From assembly GCF_945859685.1 (NCBI RefSeq), contig NC_079147.1, positions 52,482,946 through 52,546,945 of the forward strand: 64,000 nt of DNA, read 5' to 3'. This DNA is from Eupeodes corollae. Its lineage: Eukaryota > Arthropoda > Insecta > Diptera > Syrphidae. Made by a program: the position numbers and the translations under genes. Below, piece by piece: positions 12,247-23,720 of this stretch. Positions within the stretch are counted from its first letter, which is position 1; each line of letters starts with the position of its first letter. Under the pieces are notes generated by a model. That model did no database searches. It had not been told where the DNA came from and was given only the letters and a program-made list of their open reading frames with translations.

Positions 12247-15200
12247 CTAATGTTGAAGTTCCTGGTCATTATCCGAGTCCATGCCGTGATCATCACGCCA
12301 ATCGGCCCACTTTCGCATACGACATGCCTCTATAATACCATCGTATGGTAGTTGTGTCATTTGACAATTCTCTATATCTCGTACCACGTATCTATCATTC
12401 GGAAGAACCTTATGTATTTTATAGGGTCCCTTATATTTTGGTACAAACTTTTTGTTCGTTCCAATAGTAGTGTCAATATTCCGAATAACCACGAAATCTC
12501 CTTCTAAAAATTCAATTGGGGGTCGATAATTTCTGGCAATGATCTGTGAACTTTCAATGTTCTTTGAAGCATTCATTCGCATCTTATCAAGACTTTGATC
12601 ACTTGATTCAAACTTATTATCGAAGTATTCAGTAAGAACATCAATTTCTATTCCTCTTTGTTGTACACCAAATAACAATTTAGAAGGAACCTGTCCAGTG
12701 GCTGAATGAACGGAATTATTTACAGCATACTCAACTTTCGTTAGCATCTTGGTCCAATCAGAGTGTTGTATAGGTTCAGATAACTTACTTAACATTGATT
12801 TCAATACTCGATTCACTCGCTCTACCTGGCCATTAGCTTGAGCTGAACCAGTAGCAATTTTTACGTGTTCAATGTTATTCTTAACCAAGTATTCGCTGAA
12901 TTCTAAAGATGTGAAACAAGTTCCCCTATCACTTACGATTCTCCTAGGCCGACTAAAATATTCAAAATATTTAGCTAAACATGCACAAACTTCTTTTGAA
13001 CTTGTTGAATTAACTGCATACAATTTAATATGCTTCGTAAATGCATCTACAATCACTAAAATATGTTTTCGTTTAGAACGAATACTCGGAAGGGGGCCGA
13101 AATGGTCAATATGGACTGTGTCAAACGGAATTGCTTTTTTCGGAATGGAATGAAGAGTTTTGTTTCTATTTTGGACCGGAATGGAGAACATAATACACTT
13201 TAAACAATTCTTAATAAAATTTTCTACCTTTTCTTTAATTTTCGGAAACCAATAATGCAATTTAATCTGGTCAACACATTTGTCAATACCCAAATGACAT
13301 ATTTTCTCATGTGCAGAACGAATGACGTTATTTTCCATTTCAGACGGAACATATAAAAGTAATCTATCTGCAGGAGTTTTTCTATAAACTAAACCATTTT
13401 CAAGGACGAAATTAGGAACTGAGGCAATCTCTAATCGGTTTCTTAATTGTACAATCCTCTCATCCCTATTTTGTGTGAGGTGCAACTGTAAATCGATGTC
13501 ATCGGAATCGATAACGCAAATTGTTTGTTCGTTTTCTCCATTATTTTTGATCGAAATTGGATGGTGCCGACTCAATGCGTCCACATGACCCATTAATGTA
13601 CCACTTCTATGTTTTATGGAATAATCATACTGCTCCAATTTCAGGGCCCATCGAGCAATGCGCGGAACTGACTTTTGCCTTTCTAAAGTTAATGCTAAAG
13701 AATCACAATCTGTGATAATTCGGAACGGAATGCCATCCAAATAATTATGGAACTTTTCTAGCGAATAAATTATTGCCAAGGTTTCCAATTCATAGCTATG
13801 AAATTTATATTCAGACCCAGTAGTTGCTTTCGAGAAGTAGGCAACTGGATGGAATATACCATCATCTTGGCGCTGCATGAGAATTCCACCGTAGCCAAGC
13901 GAACTAGCATCACAATGTAGTTCTGTTTCTTTTTCTGGACTAAAAATTGACAGAAGAGGACTCGTTATCAATTTACTACAGAGAAGCTTAAAGGTGTCAA
14001 CACATTTTTCATCGAAATTAAACGGAATGTTTGGTTTAGTCAAATCTCTTAATGGCTTTGCAATGGCTGAAAAAGACGGAATAAATCGTCGGAAGTAAGA
14101 AAATAATCCTAAACATTTTTGTAGCTCTTTAACATTTTTCGGAATCGGAAGATGCTTAATTGCAGTCAAATGATGATTATTTGGCCGGATGCCTTTTGAA
14201 CTAACAGTGAAACCTAAATATTCAATTTCTTCATAACAAAATTTGCATTTACTCGTTTTAATCTCTAGTCGGAACTCAGCCAACCGCCTTAAAACTCTTT
14301 TGAGAAGTACAATATGTTCTTCAATAGTCGCAGTGGCTAACGTAATGTTATCAAAATATACTACTACGGAACCTTCATCAATAAACTGACGTAAAATAAA
14401 TATCATAAACCTCTGAAAATAAGCCGGACCTTTTTTTAAACGAAAAGGCAATCTCGTGTATTCATAATGTCCATCAGGCGTTACAAATGCGGTAAATTGT
14501 ATTGAATCTTCGTCAATCGGGATATGATGGAAACCATTTCTTAGATCCAAAATGGTAAAATATTTCTTTCCATCCAATCTTCCCAAACAATCGTCTATTA
14601 ATGGGATAGGAAAACTATCTCGCACAAGAATCTTATTTAATGGACGATAATCAACGCATAGCCTTTTGTCATTATCTTTTTTTTTTACTAAAACTAAGGG
14701 GAAAGCGTATGGAGATTCGCTAGGTCTTATAATTCCTTTTCCTAGTAAATCTTGTTCTTGTTTTTCAACAATTTTCTTATCAGAAAAAGATAGTCTCCGC
14801 GGAGGATAACTAATCGGCATATTAGAGGTAAGACGAAGTTTCATAGAAAAATCGTGCTTAATAGCTGGAATATGGTCAAGATCTAAATATTCGGAACGAA
14901 CAATCTCGTGTATTTTTGCAATATTTTCGGAACTTAAGTTTGGATTTATGTCATACTTATCCTGCGTTTCTTCAAATATATCTATAGCAAACACATAAGG
15001 TAATTGATGATTTTCAACGTGTTTTAGCTTATCACATGAAGCAATAATCGTATGCGGAAGCAGACCGCATAACGAACAATGGACCGACATATCAGGATAA
15101 TGTTTAGCTAATGACTTGTACACACAATGTAACACTTCATCATTAATTTTTATTTTATTTGAATCTGAATTTACATTAATTTCAATTTTCGGTTTCGGTA

Positions 15201-16731
15201 CAGTATTAGGAATAAGACAAAGTTTGATTTGAAACGATTGCAAAAAATTCCGACCCAACAGAACTGGATAAGGAATACAAGAGTCCGGAACAACATAAAT
15301 TTCAATTTTTTTATAAATATCGTTAAATCCTATTTTAACGTAAAAAACTCCATATGTACTAACAGGTAAACTACCTACTCCGTAGTATCCAGTTGGTCTC
15401 AGCTTATTGCAATGTAATCCGATCGGAATCTCGGAAAGCTTAATTAAACTTATCGGACTACCGGTATCAAAAAGAGAAAGATATGTGTTACAATGCGGAA
15501 CAGAATCACTAGTAGGAAAAACAACACTTACAGAATTTACTTCTTTACAAATCTTGACATCGGATAAGGCATCCACATCAGAATGGTCTTGATTAGGGCC
15601 GGAACAGAATTCTTCAATCAATGCAATAGTGCGTGCATTTTTGGGGGGTAACTTCGGGCAATCCTTCAGAATATGAACTGTTGAACCACATCTGAAGCAT
15701 GATCCTTTTTGACGTTTGGGATGTGGACAAGAAGTGGAAAAATGTCCCATGCCAGAGCAATTGTAGCATTGAACAAGCATTTTTTCGGAGTCACCAACGG
15801 AAAACTTGACTTTAGGTTTCGATTCATTTTGATGCTGAGCAACTTGCGCTGAATATGATGCGGAATTTTTCGGTCTGTTAACTGCTGAATTTGATCCTCG
15901 TAGTTGAGCATAACGGTGTGCCAGTTTTTTTAATTCATCGATTGTGCGTGCTGAGTACAATATGGCGATGCTAGCGGAACGATCTTGGAACCCATCAATG
16001 ATAAATTGAATAATTTGTTTCTCGTCAATATCAGCACGTGATGCAAGCTCTTGCATTTTTAAAATGTAGCCCATAATAGATGTGTTTGAAGACACAAATG
16101 GAGTACTTCGCATCTTATCAATAATGTCGGAAACTGAATAAGTGTGTCCAAAATTGGCCAAAAAATTGCTCCGGAAATCAGAATAGGTACTTGATTCGTC
16201 AATTTGTAAGAATATTTCGGCAGCGGAGTCGGGCTTCATCAATCGGCGAATGCTTTTTAATTTGAACACACTATCACCGTGAACGGAATCACATGCTCGC
16301 TCAAAAGTGCTGATCCATTTCTTAGCATCGTAAGTATCATCACCAGAAAACAATGGTAAGGAATATTGAATGTCCTTAAACGAAGGTTGATACGAAAGCG
16401 ACGACGAACTTGCAAAATTTTCTTCTTGTCGAGCTAGTTCACGACGCAATTCAATAAGCTTAAGTTTCTTTTCAATCATCTGAATTTCTTTATCCATCTC
16501 AGCTTCATTTCCAGGAACGGATTCTTGAATCTGTTGTGACAAATCAGAATTTATTGTCTTACCAGGACGTTCAATATTTTCTGCTTCGAGGAAATGGTCT
16601 TCGGAATAATTGTCTTCACAATTTTCTTCATAAAGCTCACGTAGTTGAGCAACTTTTGCATCTGCTGCAAATTGTATGTTTCGCTCGGTTAACCAAGCTA
16701 CCAATTCTTGCTTCTTCATTGTTGATGACAT
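12247..16731 (-). CDS. Gag-Pol polyprotein of Ty3/gypsy element
   Basis: An uninterrupted frame of 1,494 residues from ATG (16731) to TAG (12247). It carries in order: a SAP-like N-terminus (about 5-40); a gag helical region; two CCHC knuckles, CYNCSGMGHFSTSC (near 320) and CFRCGSTVHILKDC (near 342); an aspartic protease FDTGSPISLI (near 420); RT with LVKKKDNDKRLCVDYRPLNK (near 680-700); RNase H with ELHCDASSLGYGG (near 937); an integrase zinc finger, HEKICH..CLKC (about 1145-1185); and an integrase core with HIDHFGPL, VSDRGT and a late Glu in GQVERVNR. Gag and pol are fused without a frameshift. At the RT active site, where families carry YxDD, this copy reads YFDN (near 789), losing the second metal-binding aspartate. 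The protein is full-length but probably cannot reverse transcribe unless another copy helps. Confidence 0.93.
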   Translation of the reverse strand: MSSTMKKQELVAWLTERNIQFAADAKVAQLRELYEENCEDNYSEDHFLEAENIERPGKTINSDLSQQIQESVPGNEAEMDKEIQMIEKKLKLIELRRELARQEENFASSSSLSYQPSFKDIQYSLPLFSGDDTYDAKKWISTFERACDSVHGDSVFKLKSIRRLMKPDSAAEIFLQIDESSTYSDFRSNFLANFGHTYSVSDIIDKMRSTPFVSSNTSIMGYILKMQELASRADIDEKQIIQFIIDGFQDRSASIAILYSARTIDELKKLAHRYAQLRGSNSAVNRPKNSASYSAQVAQHQNESKPKVKFSVGDSEKMLVQCYNCSGMGHFSTSCPHPKRQKGSCFRCGSTVHILKDCPKLPPKNARTIALIEEFCSGPNQDHSDVDALSDVKICKEVNSVSVVFPTSDSVPHCNTYLSLFDTGSPISLIKLSEIPIGLHCNKLRPTGYYGVGSLPVSTYGVFYVKIGFNDIYKKIEIYVVPDSCIPYPVLLGRNFLQSFQIKLCLIPNTVPKPKIEINVNSDSNKIKINDEVLHCVYKSLAKHYPDMSVHCSLCGLLPHTIIASCDKLKHVENHQLPYVFAIDIFEETQDKYDINPNLSSENIAKIHEIVRSEYLDLDHIPAIKHDFSMKLRLTSNMPISYPPRRLSFSDKKIVEKQEQDLLGKGIIRPSESPYAFPLVLVKKKDNDKRLCVDYRPLNKILVRDSFPIPLIDDCLGRLDGKKYFTILDLRNGFHHIPIDEDSIQFTAFVTPDGHYEYTRLPFRLKKGPAYFQRFMIFILRQFIDEGSVVVYFDNITLATATIEEHIVLLKRVLRRLAEFRLEIKTSKCKFCYEEIEYLGFTVSSKGIRPNNHHLTAIKHLPIPKNVKELQKCLGLFSYFRRFIPSFSAIAKPLRDLTKPNIPFNFDEKCVDTFKLLCSKLITSPLLSIFSPEKETELHCDASSLGYGGILMQRQDDGIFHPVAYFSKATTGSEYKFHSYELETLAIIYSLEKFHNYLDGIPFRIITDCDSLALTLERQKSVPRIARWALKLEQYDYSIKHRSGTLMGHVDALSRHHPISIKNNGENEQTICVIDSDDIDLQLHLTQNRDERIVQLRNRLEIASVPNFVLENGLVYRKTPADRLLLYVPSEMENNVIRSAHEKICHLGIDKCVDQIKLHYWFPKIKEKVENFIKNCLKCIMFSIPVQNRNKTLHSIPKKAIPFDTVHIDHFGPLPSIRSKRKHILVIVDAFTKHIKLYAVNSTSSKEVCACLAKYFEYFSRPRRIVSDRGTCFTSLEFSEYLVKNNIEHVKIATGSAQANGQVERVNRVLKSMLSKLSEPIQHSDWTKMLTKVEYAVNNSVHSATGQVPSKLLFGVQQRGIEIDVLTEYFDNKFESSDQSLDKMRMNASKNIESSQIIARNYRPPIEFLEGDFVVIRNIDTTIGTNKKFVPKYKGPYKIHKVLPNDRYVVRDIENCQMTQLPYDGIIEACRMRKWADWRDDHGMDSDNDQELQH

Positions 16732-16797
16732 AATATCAAAATTTCGGAAAATTAAATAAAACGTTGAAGGTATTTAGGGCTGGCCCACTTCTGAAGT

Positions 16798-17041
16798 TGT
16801 AGACGATGACTTGGTTTAAAAGATTTTTATTTATTTAAACAAGACTGTTTCGTCTCACAGATATTTTATTTATGATAATTTGTTTAATGATTTTCTTATT
16901 CTCTATTTTTTACTCTGACATTAATGTAATTAAAATAATAAGCAGCAAGTGAAAATTAAACAAGTAGGGAGATAAGAAATGTATGAATGTGAGATACATA
17001 TGTATGTATACAACTTAGGATGGCATAAATACATATTTACA
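16798..17041 (-). repeat. Gypsy 5' LTR
   Basis: It carries the promoter for the - strand element. It is followed inward by a leader of about 66 bases before the gag-pol ATG at 16731. I could not assign a primer-binding site to a particular tRNA. Confidence 0.88.
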
Positions 17042-17129
17042 CTATCATATTTTTGATTGATTGAACAAATTTAGACTAGAATTTTATTTAGATTAGAACA
17101 TAAAAAATAATAGTCAATCGTTTTGTTCT

Positions 17130-18675
17130 TTCCAAGAGAAAGTCATCTGGGATTCCTCAAAATGTTAGTTATAAAGAAGTCAATTCGACAAATGCTGATA
17201 CTCACTTTTTTGAGTATGTTTACTCCTCCCCAATTAACACTTTTGTTTCAAACTTGGAAGAAAAAGTTGACATTGGTTCAATGGAATTGAAATTGTTCAA
17301 CAACTCATTGTCCATGGGGTTCTTTTAAGCAGAATGGAAAGAAGCATTTCTTGTTCCTATATTCAAGGCAGGTTCTAAAAATCTAGTCCCCAAACTCTTC
17401 GAAAGTCTGGTTAAAGATAAAATAGAATTTATGATAAAGGAATGCTTATCTGAGTCACAACATGGTTCGTATCAGGTCGGTCTACTGTGACTAATTTGGC
17501 TGTTTTCTCTTCATATCTCCTAAATGCAATGTCAAGTAGATGCTATTTACACCGACTTTAGTAAAGCTTTTGATTCGGTAGATCATATTATTTTACTGAA
17601 AAAGCTTCAATATTTTGGTTTTCACTCTGAGATGCTTCAATGGATCTCTTCGTATTTAGAAACCAGAACTCAACGAGTAATTATTGACCACAAAGTTTCG
17701 AGAAGTATAAAATGTACCTCCGGCGTTCCACAAGGGAGTCATCTTGGCCCTTTACTTTTCCTAATATATATAAATGATATAGTTGACATAATACAAAATT
17801 GTAATTATCTACTATATACTGATGATTTAAAATTAAAACTATTGATGATTGTGTAAGAGTTCAACAAGATTTGGACCATATTTCTACGTGGTATTCTTTG
17901 AACAGTTTGAAACTTAATATTGGAAAATGCAAAGCTATATCATTTTCTAAATCTGCATTAGCTCTTAATTTTCAATATAAAATCGAATTGAATCTTTTGC
18001 CTAAAGTTAACAATATCAAAGATCTAGGCGTTATTTTTGATAATACTCTGTTTCCAAAAAAGCATATAGATTTCATTGTGGCTAAGGTGAACACCCTAGT
18101 TGGTTTCATTAAAAGGAATAGTAAGAATTTTATGGATCCTTATGTTTTACTAACCCTTTATACCTCACTAGTTAGGTCAAAAATCGAATATGCTGATGTG
18201 ATTTGGAACCCATGCTAAAGAGTTCATTCTGATAGAATTGAACAGGTCCAAAGACGGTTTACTAAATTTGTGTTTCGTAAAATGCGTTGGAATTTTTGTC
18301 CAGACTATAAAGCTAGGTGCCAATTGCTCGGGATAAAATCTCTAGAATCTAGAAGAAAAATTCATGATGTAATGTTTGTGAGTCCGTTTTTGCATTCTCA
18401 GATTTCCATTTATGTACCATCTAGACAGTTAAGAACAAGTTGTTTCCTTTTTGAAAAACTGCATAGAACAAATTATGGACAAAATGAAACAATATCACGA
18501 GCAATTTCCTCGTTCAATGAAATATGTGTTATTTTTGATTTTCATTTATCTCGAGATAAATTTAAAATTGAATTATTGTATAAGGTTACATTTTAAATAA
18601 ATAAGTACAAATTTTTGTAATTGCATCTGTTAAGCAAATCGCTTGTAGATAAATAAATAAATAAAAAATAAATTG
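17130..18675 (+). mobile_element. Jockey/CR1-superfamily LINE fragment
   Basis: A decayed reverse transcriptase begins just right of the gypsy LTR. Readable parts are YTDFSKAFDSVDH (near 17550), GVPQGSHLGPLLFLIYINDI (near 17725-17785), an active site YTDD (YADD in most relatives) near 17815, and a thumb with VNNIKDLGVIF and SKIEYADVIWNPC (18010-18215). The frame breaks at about 17855 and at the TAA at 18216. The 3' end is a TAAA-type tail at about 18645-18675. There is no endonuclease, so it is a 5'-truncated dead copy. Confidence 0.82.
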
Positions 18676-18913
18676 TCAAAATTCATTGTTGCCATGGTGA
18701 ATTTTTAAATTGATTCTTATCAAATATCTAAATAAAAGTATCAAATTGGCTGAATAACATTCTTACGTTTCTTGTCTTTTTTCGAATTTCGTAAGCTTTG
18801 TCGGTCAGAAAAATGTGTTTTTTTTATGTAAAAAGTTTACTTAGAAAATGTTTCACTCGTTTGTGTAAGCGTCTGGTAGCTCTATTTGAAATAAATATAT
18901 TTGTTTGAAAATT

Positions 18914-19398
18914 GGCAGGTTCAGACAACATTAGGGACTTCATTTGCACTTTGCAGTCAACTGCATTCTCTGAACGTACATTTTGAACAAGGTAACTAGA
19001 TAGTTTTTCAAGTGTCATAATCTTCAAACTGGTAACTCTACTTCACTAACCTGTACCTTCAGTTCATTGTACAAGAATTATCAAAAACATTATTGCCTAC
19101 AAAACACTCCTCAGGCAAGCTACAAATCCATCTCGATTTGTATTTTGTATTCTAGAGAAATATTACTTCTTTCAATTTGACTGAAAGTTCGGCTTTCAGT
19201 TGAATTAAAAAACATCATCAATTGTCATTGTGACATATGTTCACTTGGCTTGATAGTTAGGTTAGTTTTTCTAGACTAACTTTCCAGTGAACTTTCCAAT
19301 AAAGTTGCCTTAATTGGAAAGCAATTTTTTGACAGCTGGCCAGTCAGATACTAGAAACTTGCCTTACTTTTAAGTTCTTATGTCGCCTGAACCTGCCC
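18914..19398 (+). mobile_element. MITE family 3, copy A
   Basis: A non-coding element of about 485 bp running from GGCAGGTTCAGACAACAT to GCCTGAACCTGCCC, which are imperfect inverted ends. Four further copies occur: 20710-21213, 21222-21717, 21718-22228, and a minus-oriented one from 39181. Internal landmarks are a TCAACTGCATTC block and an ACTTGCCTTACTTT block near the right end. Confidence 0.8.
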
Positions 19399-20709
19399 AA
19401 TGACTATCAGATTTTTGTTGTGACAGCTTTTTAGGTTTCCATTTGACTATCACCATCAAAATAGATGATTTTTCTCCACGTAAGATGATTATCAAATTGT
19501 CTATCACTTTTTTGCTATGGTTTGTTAGTGACAGATATTTAGGTGTCACTTTCATATATTTTGATTAATTTTTTGTGAGAAAGATAATTTGTGTGAACTT
19601 TTCAGCTCCACTATAAATTTAAAATTTAGTGAAAAAAGTGCAAAGATGTCAAAGGCTTCATGTACCTGCAACTGGATTTAACTCTTGTAGAACAGCAGCC
19701 AAAAGAATCCGTGATGGTATTAGGGATGATTTGTATGCAAACAATTATTTCAATACAAATTTTGCTAAGCGAAATAAATAGAAAAAACAATGTCAGAAAA
19801 TATTTATTTTTAATAATTTTATAAGAAACAAACAATAAACAAAACTAAATTCACAACATAACAGAACACAGTAACAAAAAAATTCTACCTCAAAAGTAGT
19901 TTTAAGGCTAAGCAGTCTTGTTCAGCACTAACAGCTTCAAATCTCGCCAGCTCGGGATGTGCTTCCATGAAAGAGGTCATTTTTATTTGATGTTGTGTGA
20001 CACTTAACGAAAACAAACATTTTAACTTAGTTTATAACAATCGAAAAGAATGCATACTTACATTTTAGCAAAAACTATATTTTTCAGCACAAAACAATTG
20101 AAAAGAAATATCAGCATAAAACACAACAGCTGATCGAAATGACATTTAAGCCTTATTGGTAACATGAAAATTTCACCAAGTTTCCCAAACTTGGATTTTT
20201 TTTCTATGGTGTTTGACATCATATTATTTGAATTTGCAAAAAAATCACACAAAATTTCATGTGACTGAACGTACGAATAATAATATGTAAGTGCTACCAA
20301 ACAATCATAAACTTTAAGTGATGATCTTACGCAGAACAAAGAAGAGTTGATATCAAAATTGACTATTAAAACAGTGACAGTCAACTATCGCCTTATGCGA
20401 TTCCACCCCTGTAGTCCAATCATTTATTCGTCCGAAATGTTTGATAAATGTTTTGGTCGAACTTGAGCCTTACATTGGTCCATAATATAATTAAAATACG
20501 TTGTGCACTGCTCATTCTATAGCAATATGCCCTTTTAATTTGTTCCTTTAAGGAGCTTAAGTATTTTAAAAGAAGATAGTTTCTTTTCTTTTATTACTCG
20601 TAGACAATGCTCAAGATATCTTTATCATGACATGACATTTCGTTTAATAAACACCCCAATTGCCAGTGTATGTCGTCTCGTTTTTTCGACATTTCTTGTT
20701 TTCTCCATC
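19399..20709 (+). other. Mical intron sequence, no clear feature
   Basis: AT-rich DNA between MITE copies. Short blocks such as GACTATCA and GATAGTT recur in opposite orientation near both ends (19404 and 20385). This suggests another old inverted-repeat element, but I could not fix its termini. Confidence 0.35.
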
Positions 20710-21213
20710 GGGTATAGACAACATAAGGGACTTCATTTGCAGTCAACTACTTTCTTTGAACGTACATTTGACTAAGGCAACTAAATAGTTAGTTGGTAAA
20801 GTGTCATAAACTTCAAATTCGGAACTTTACTTGACCAACCTCAACTTTTAGTTGATCGTGTAGAAACTATTAAAAACATAAATAGAACTTCTCAGGCAAA
20901 GTACAAGTCCATCTTGACTCGTATTTTGTACTTTTAATAAATATGTATAACTTATTCCTTTATAAGAAACATTTTAACAAAACATAAAATGGAATTGAAC
21001 AGAATATAAATAAATCAAAAACTAATAAAGTTCACCTTTCAGTTAAATGAAAAAAACATGATCAACTGTCATCTTGACATAAGATTCACTTGACTTGCTA
21101 GTTAGGGCGATTTTTCTTCACTAAATTTTCAGTCAAGTAACCAATAAAGATATCTTCATTGAAAACAAATTTTTTGGTAGGTAGCCAATCAGATACTAAT
21201 AATTTAACTTGCC
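20710..21213 (+). mobile_element. MITE family 3, copy B (3' end deleted)
   Basis: It starts GGGTATAGACAACATAAGGG and runs to AACTTGCCC. The right terminal block seen in copy A between AACTTGCC and ACCTGCCC is missing. It lies head-to-tail with copy C, separated by AATTATT. Confidence 0.75.
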
Positions 21214-21221
21214 CAATTATT

Positions 21222-21717
21222 GGGCAGGTTGAGACAACATAGGGGACGTAGTTTGCAGTCAACTGCATTCTTTGAACTCAAATTTTGAACAAGGCAGCTA
21301 GTTACTTTTTCAAGTGTCATAAATTTCAAACTCAGAACTTTACTTCACTAACTTCTACCTTCAGTTCATCGTACAAAAACTATCAAAAACTTTATTGTCT
21401 ACAAACCACTCCTCGGGAAGCTACATGTCAATCAACATTTTTGTGTTTTGTATTGTAGAAATATATTACTTATTTCTTTTCCAATTTGACTAGGAACACT
21501 TTTCCACAAAAGATTAAATAAAATTGAACAACAAATAAAAAAAATCGTAGAGAAATAAAGTTCAACTTTCAGTTGAATGAAAAAAACATGGTTTACTTTC
21601 GTTTTGACATAAGCTGATTGACTTAATAGTTAGGGAGATTTTTCTTGGCTACCATTCAAGTCAACTTTCCATTGAAGTTGTCTAAATTGGAAGGTTATTT
21701 TTTGGCAGCTATCCAAT
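21222..21717 (+). mobile_element. MITE family 3, copy C (3' end deleted)
   Basis: It starts GGGCAGGTTGAGACAACAT and stops at GCAGCTATCCAAT, where copy D starts directly. The final roughly 90 bases are absent. The break falls between two CCAAT words, fitting a microhomology deletion. Confidence 0.75.
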
Positions 21718-22228
21718 GGGCAGGTTCAGACAACATTAGGAACTTCATTTGCACTTCAACTGCATTCCCTGAACATATATTTTGACCAAGGTAACTAGTT
21801 AGTTTTTCAACTGTCATAATCTTCAAACTTGAAACTCTACTTTACTAATCTGTACCTCCTTCAGTTCATTGTACAAGAACTATCAAAAACATTATTGTCT
21901 ACAAAACACTCCTCAGGCAAGCTACAAATTCATCACGATTTGTATTCTGTATTGTATTTTCCACAAAAGATTAAATAAAATTGTGCAGAAAATAAATAAT
22001 TTATGAAGGAATAAAGTTCAGCTTTCAGTTGAATTAACAAACATCATCAATTGTCATTGTGACATAAGGTCACTTGACTTGATAGTTAGGGAGATTTTTC
22101 TTGACTAACATTCCAGTCAACTTTCCATTGAAGTTGCCTTAATTGGAAGGTTATTTTTTGGCAGCTAGCCAATCAGAAAACAGAAACTTGCCTTACTTTC
22201 AAGTCGCTTATATCGCCTGAACATACCC
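21718..22228 (+). mobile_element. MITE family 3, copy D
   Basis: Near full length, from GGGCAGGTTCAGACAACAT to CGCCTGAACATACCC. It is the third head-to-tail copy in a row. Confidence 0.8.
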
Positions 22229-22439
22229 ATTATTCGAAGCCAGAACTTATTTTAAATTTCTAATCAGGAAATATTATTATGATTAGTGCTGAAATGTATG
22301 CAAATACAAGTAGCGATAGTGGCAAGGATTAAAGAAGAATGCGGAGTCTTCAAACTGCTCAATTAATTATAAAAGGGAGCAGATAAAACAAAAGTCAAAT
22401 GCATTTGACTAAACTTGCCTAAATAGTTGGTTAATACTA

Positions 22440-23440
22440 CTTATGGATGTTTACTGAAGTACACACTGCTTCTATAAAAAAAAAGAATAATGTTGATCTT
22501 TATGTTCTTGCTCCTGAACTTCACCCTATAATTGCAAAGACTGCAACGAGTGTCTGGATCCGCAGATCCAAGGGGTTTGAAAGCAAATTATTTCGATATG
22601 ATACACTTGGGTTCAACCACTTTTTATAACTTACCAAATCCGCTACAGACTTTTTGTGTGAATATAAAATTTCCAATTGGTTCGGAGCTTTCCAAAAACA
22701 CATTTTGTATATATTAATGGAATAAGCTATTGAAACCTTTTGGAGAACCCTTGTAATTTAGTTGATCAGTTTTGGTATTCCTTACCTTTTTTAATTAGTT
22801 TTGTCTGTTCCCTTCAAGAAACCCCCAATCTCGTTTGTCTGCATCAGCTCTTGACATTAGTTTTGATTTTTGAACTTCAATTGCAAATGTAAACAAATAT
22901 GTTCTTGTTTTATTTTTCCTAAAGCAAAATAACAATAAATTCCATAAAACTAATAATTTAAGATGAATATTTACAGTTCTGCTAGCAGCCATTTTCTGTT
23001 ATGGGCAAATTTTTGAACGAGAGTTTTCTTCTATAATGTAGTGGGTTAAGTTAAAAGCTTGGTACATGATAAAAAGCGTTTCGCCTCGTTTCTACTCGCA
23101 CCTTATATAATTTTTAAATTCTGTATAACACCAAATTAATTTTATAATTGCAGTTCTGAAGTAGTAGTTTAGCATGTTTCCACCTCTTAGCAAATCAAGC
23201 ATTTCGTGGCAGAAGGAAGTTACGAAAAGTGCAGTGGTAAAGGTAGATTTTAATCTAGGCCTTGCTCAGCCAACAGTTTCGGTAGTAAAAAGTGCTAGAC
23301 GTAGCAAAAGAATGTCCACAATAGATTAAGGCTCATATGACAAATGACGAGATGAATTTATCGAAAATCCATTTTTACCAGAAAACCAAATTTCCTGGAG
23401 TAACAGGTTGCAGCGATGGAACTCATGTTTGAGCAGAGCT
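22440..23440. mobile_element. Harbinger remnant with divergent ORF pieces
   Basis: The - strand at 22521-22705 encodes a piece beginning APNQLEILYSH. It aligns by eye with a GGGPNQLQILSP Myb/SANT-like ORF at 41980-42228. The intervening 22795-23010 shares non-coding sequence with 42395-42590. The + strand at 23174-23430 carries HARBI1-like pieces: GLAQPTVSVV (with frame breaks) and FPGVTGCSDGTH, the catalytic-region motif preceding the first Asp. Two divergent ORFs is the usual Harbinger plan. Stops and indels make it dead. The outer ends were not located. Confidence 0.65.
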
Positions 23441-23637
23441 CGAACTGTCAAAAAAATAATTGTGTTTCTTTTTGAGATCTGATCGTTCAGAGCTTTAAAT
23501 TCTATATATGTTTCTTTTTAAGTTCTGAACATGTTCAGAGCGTGCTCTGTGAGCATTGAGTTTGCTCAATGCTATTTACTCCCGGAACTTGGAGACGATT
23601 TTCCCTAACATTTGTGTTGCTCAATGTGTGTTTTCCG

Positions 23638-23720
23638 CCATACCTGTAACAGTAGCTAGTGCCAAACGTTCATTAAGTGTCTTTGCCAGAACAAAGAATT
23701 TTCATCTTTCGTTATTGAAA
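23638..23720 (+). pseudogene. hAT transposase C-terminal scrap
   Basis: About 25 codons read PVTVASAKRSLSVFARTKNF, matching the conserved hAT dimerisation block (usually VTVASAERSFSKL). Nothing readable precedes it. It could be part of a composite with the Harbinger remnant to the left. Confidence 0.45.

Larger units (their letters stand above)
11880..17041 (-). mobile_element. Ty3/gypsy LTR retrotransposon, recent insertion
   Basis: It has two 244-base LTRs (11880-12123 and 16798-17041), each running TGTAGACGATG to ATATTTACA on the + strand. They differ at one position that I can see. The 4-bp duplication CTAT flanks both ends (11876-11879, 17042-17045). One long gag-pol frame fills the interior on the - strand. 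There is no env-like ORF. It is inserted antisense in a 12.4-kb Mical intron. LTR near-identity and the open frame indicate a young insertion. Confidence 0.95.

Noticed and set aside
19399..20709. A further MITE between copies A and B
   Set aside because: Only short scattered inverted words; termini and duplications could not be defined.
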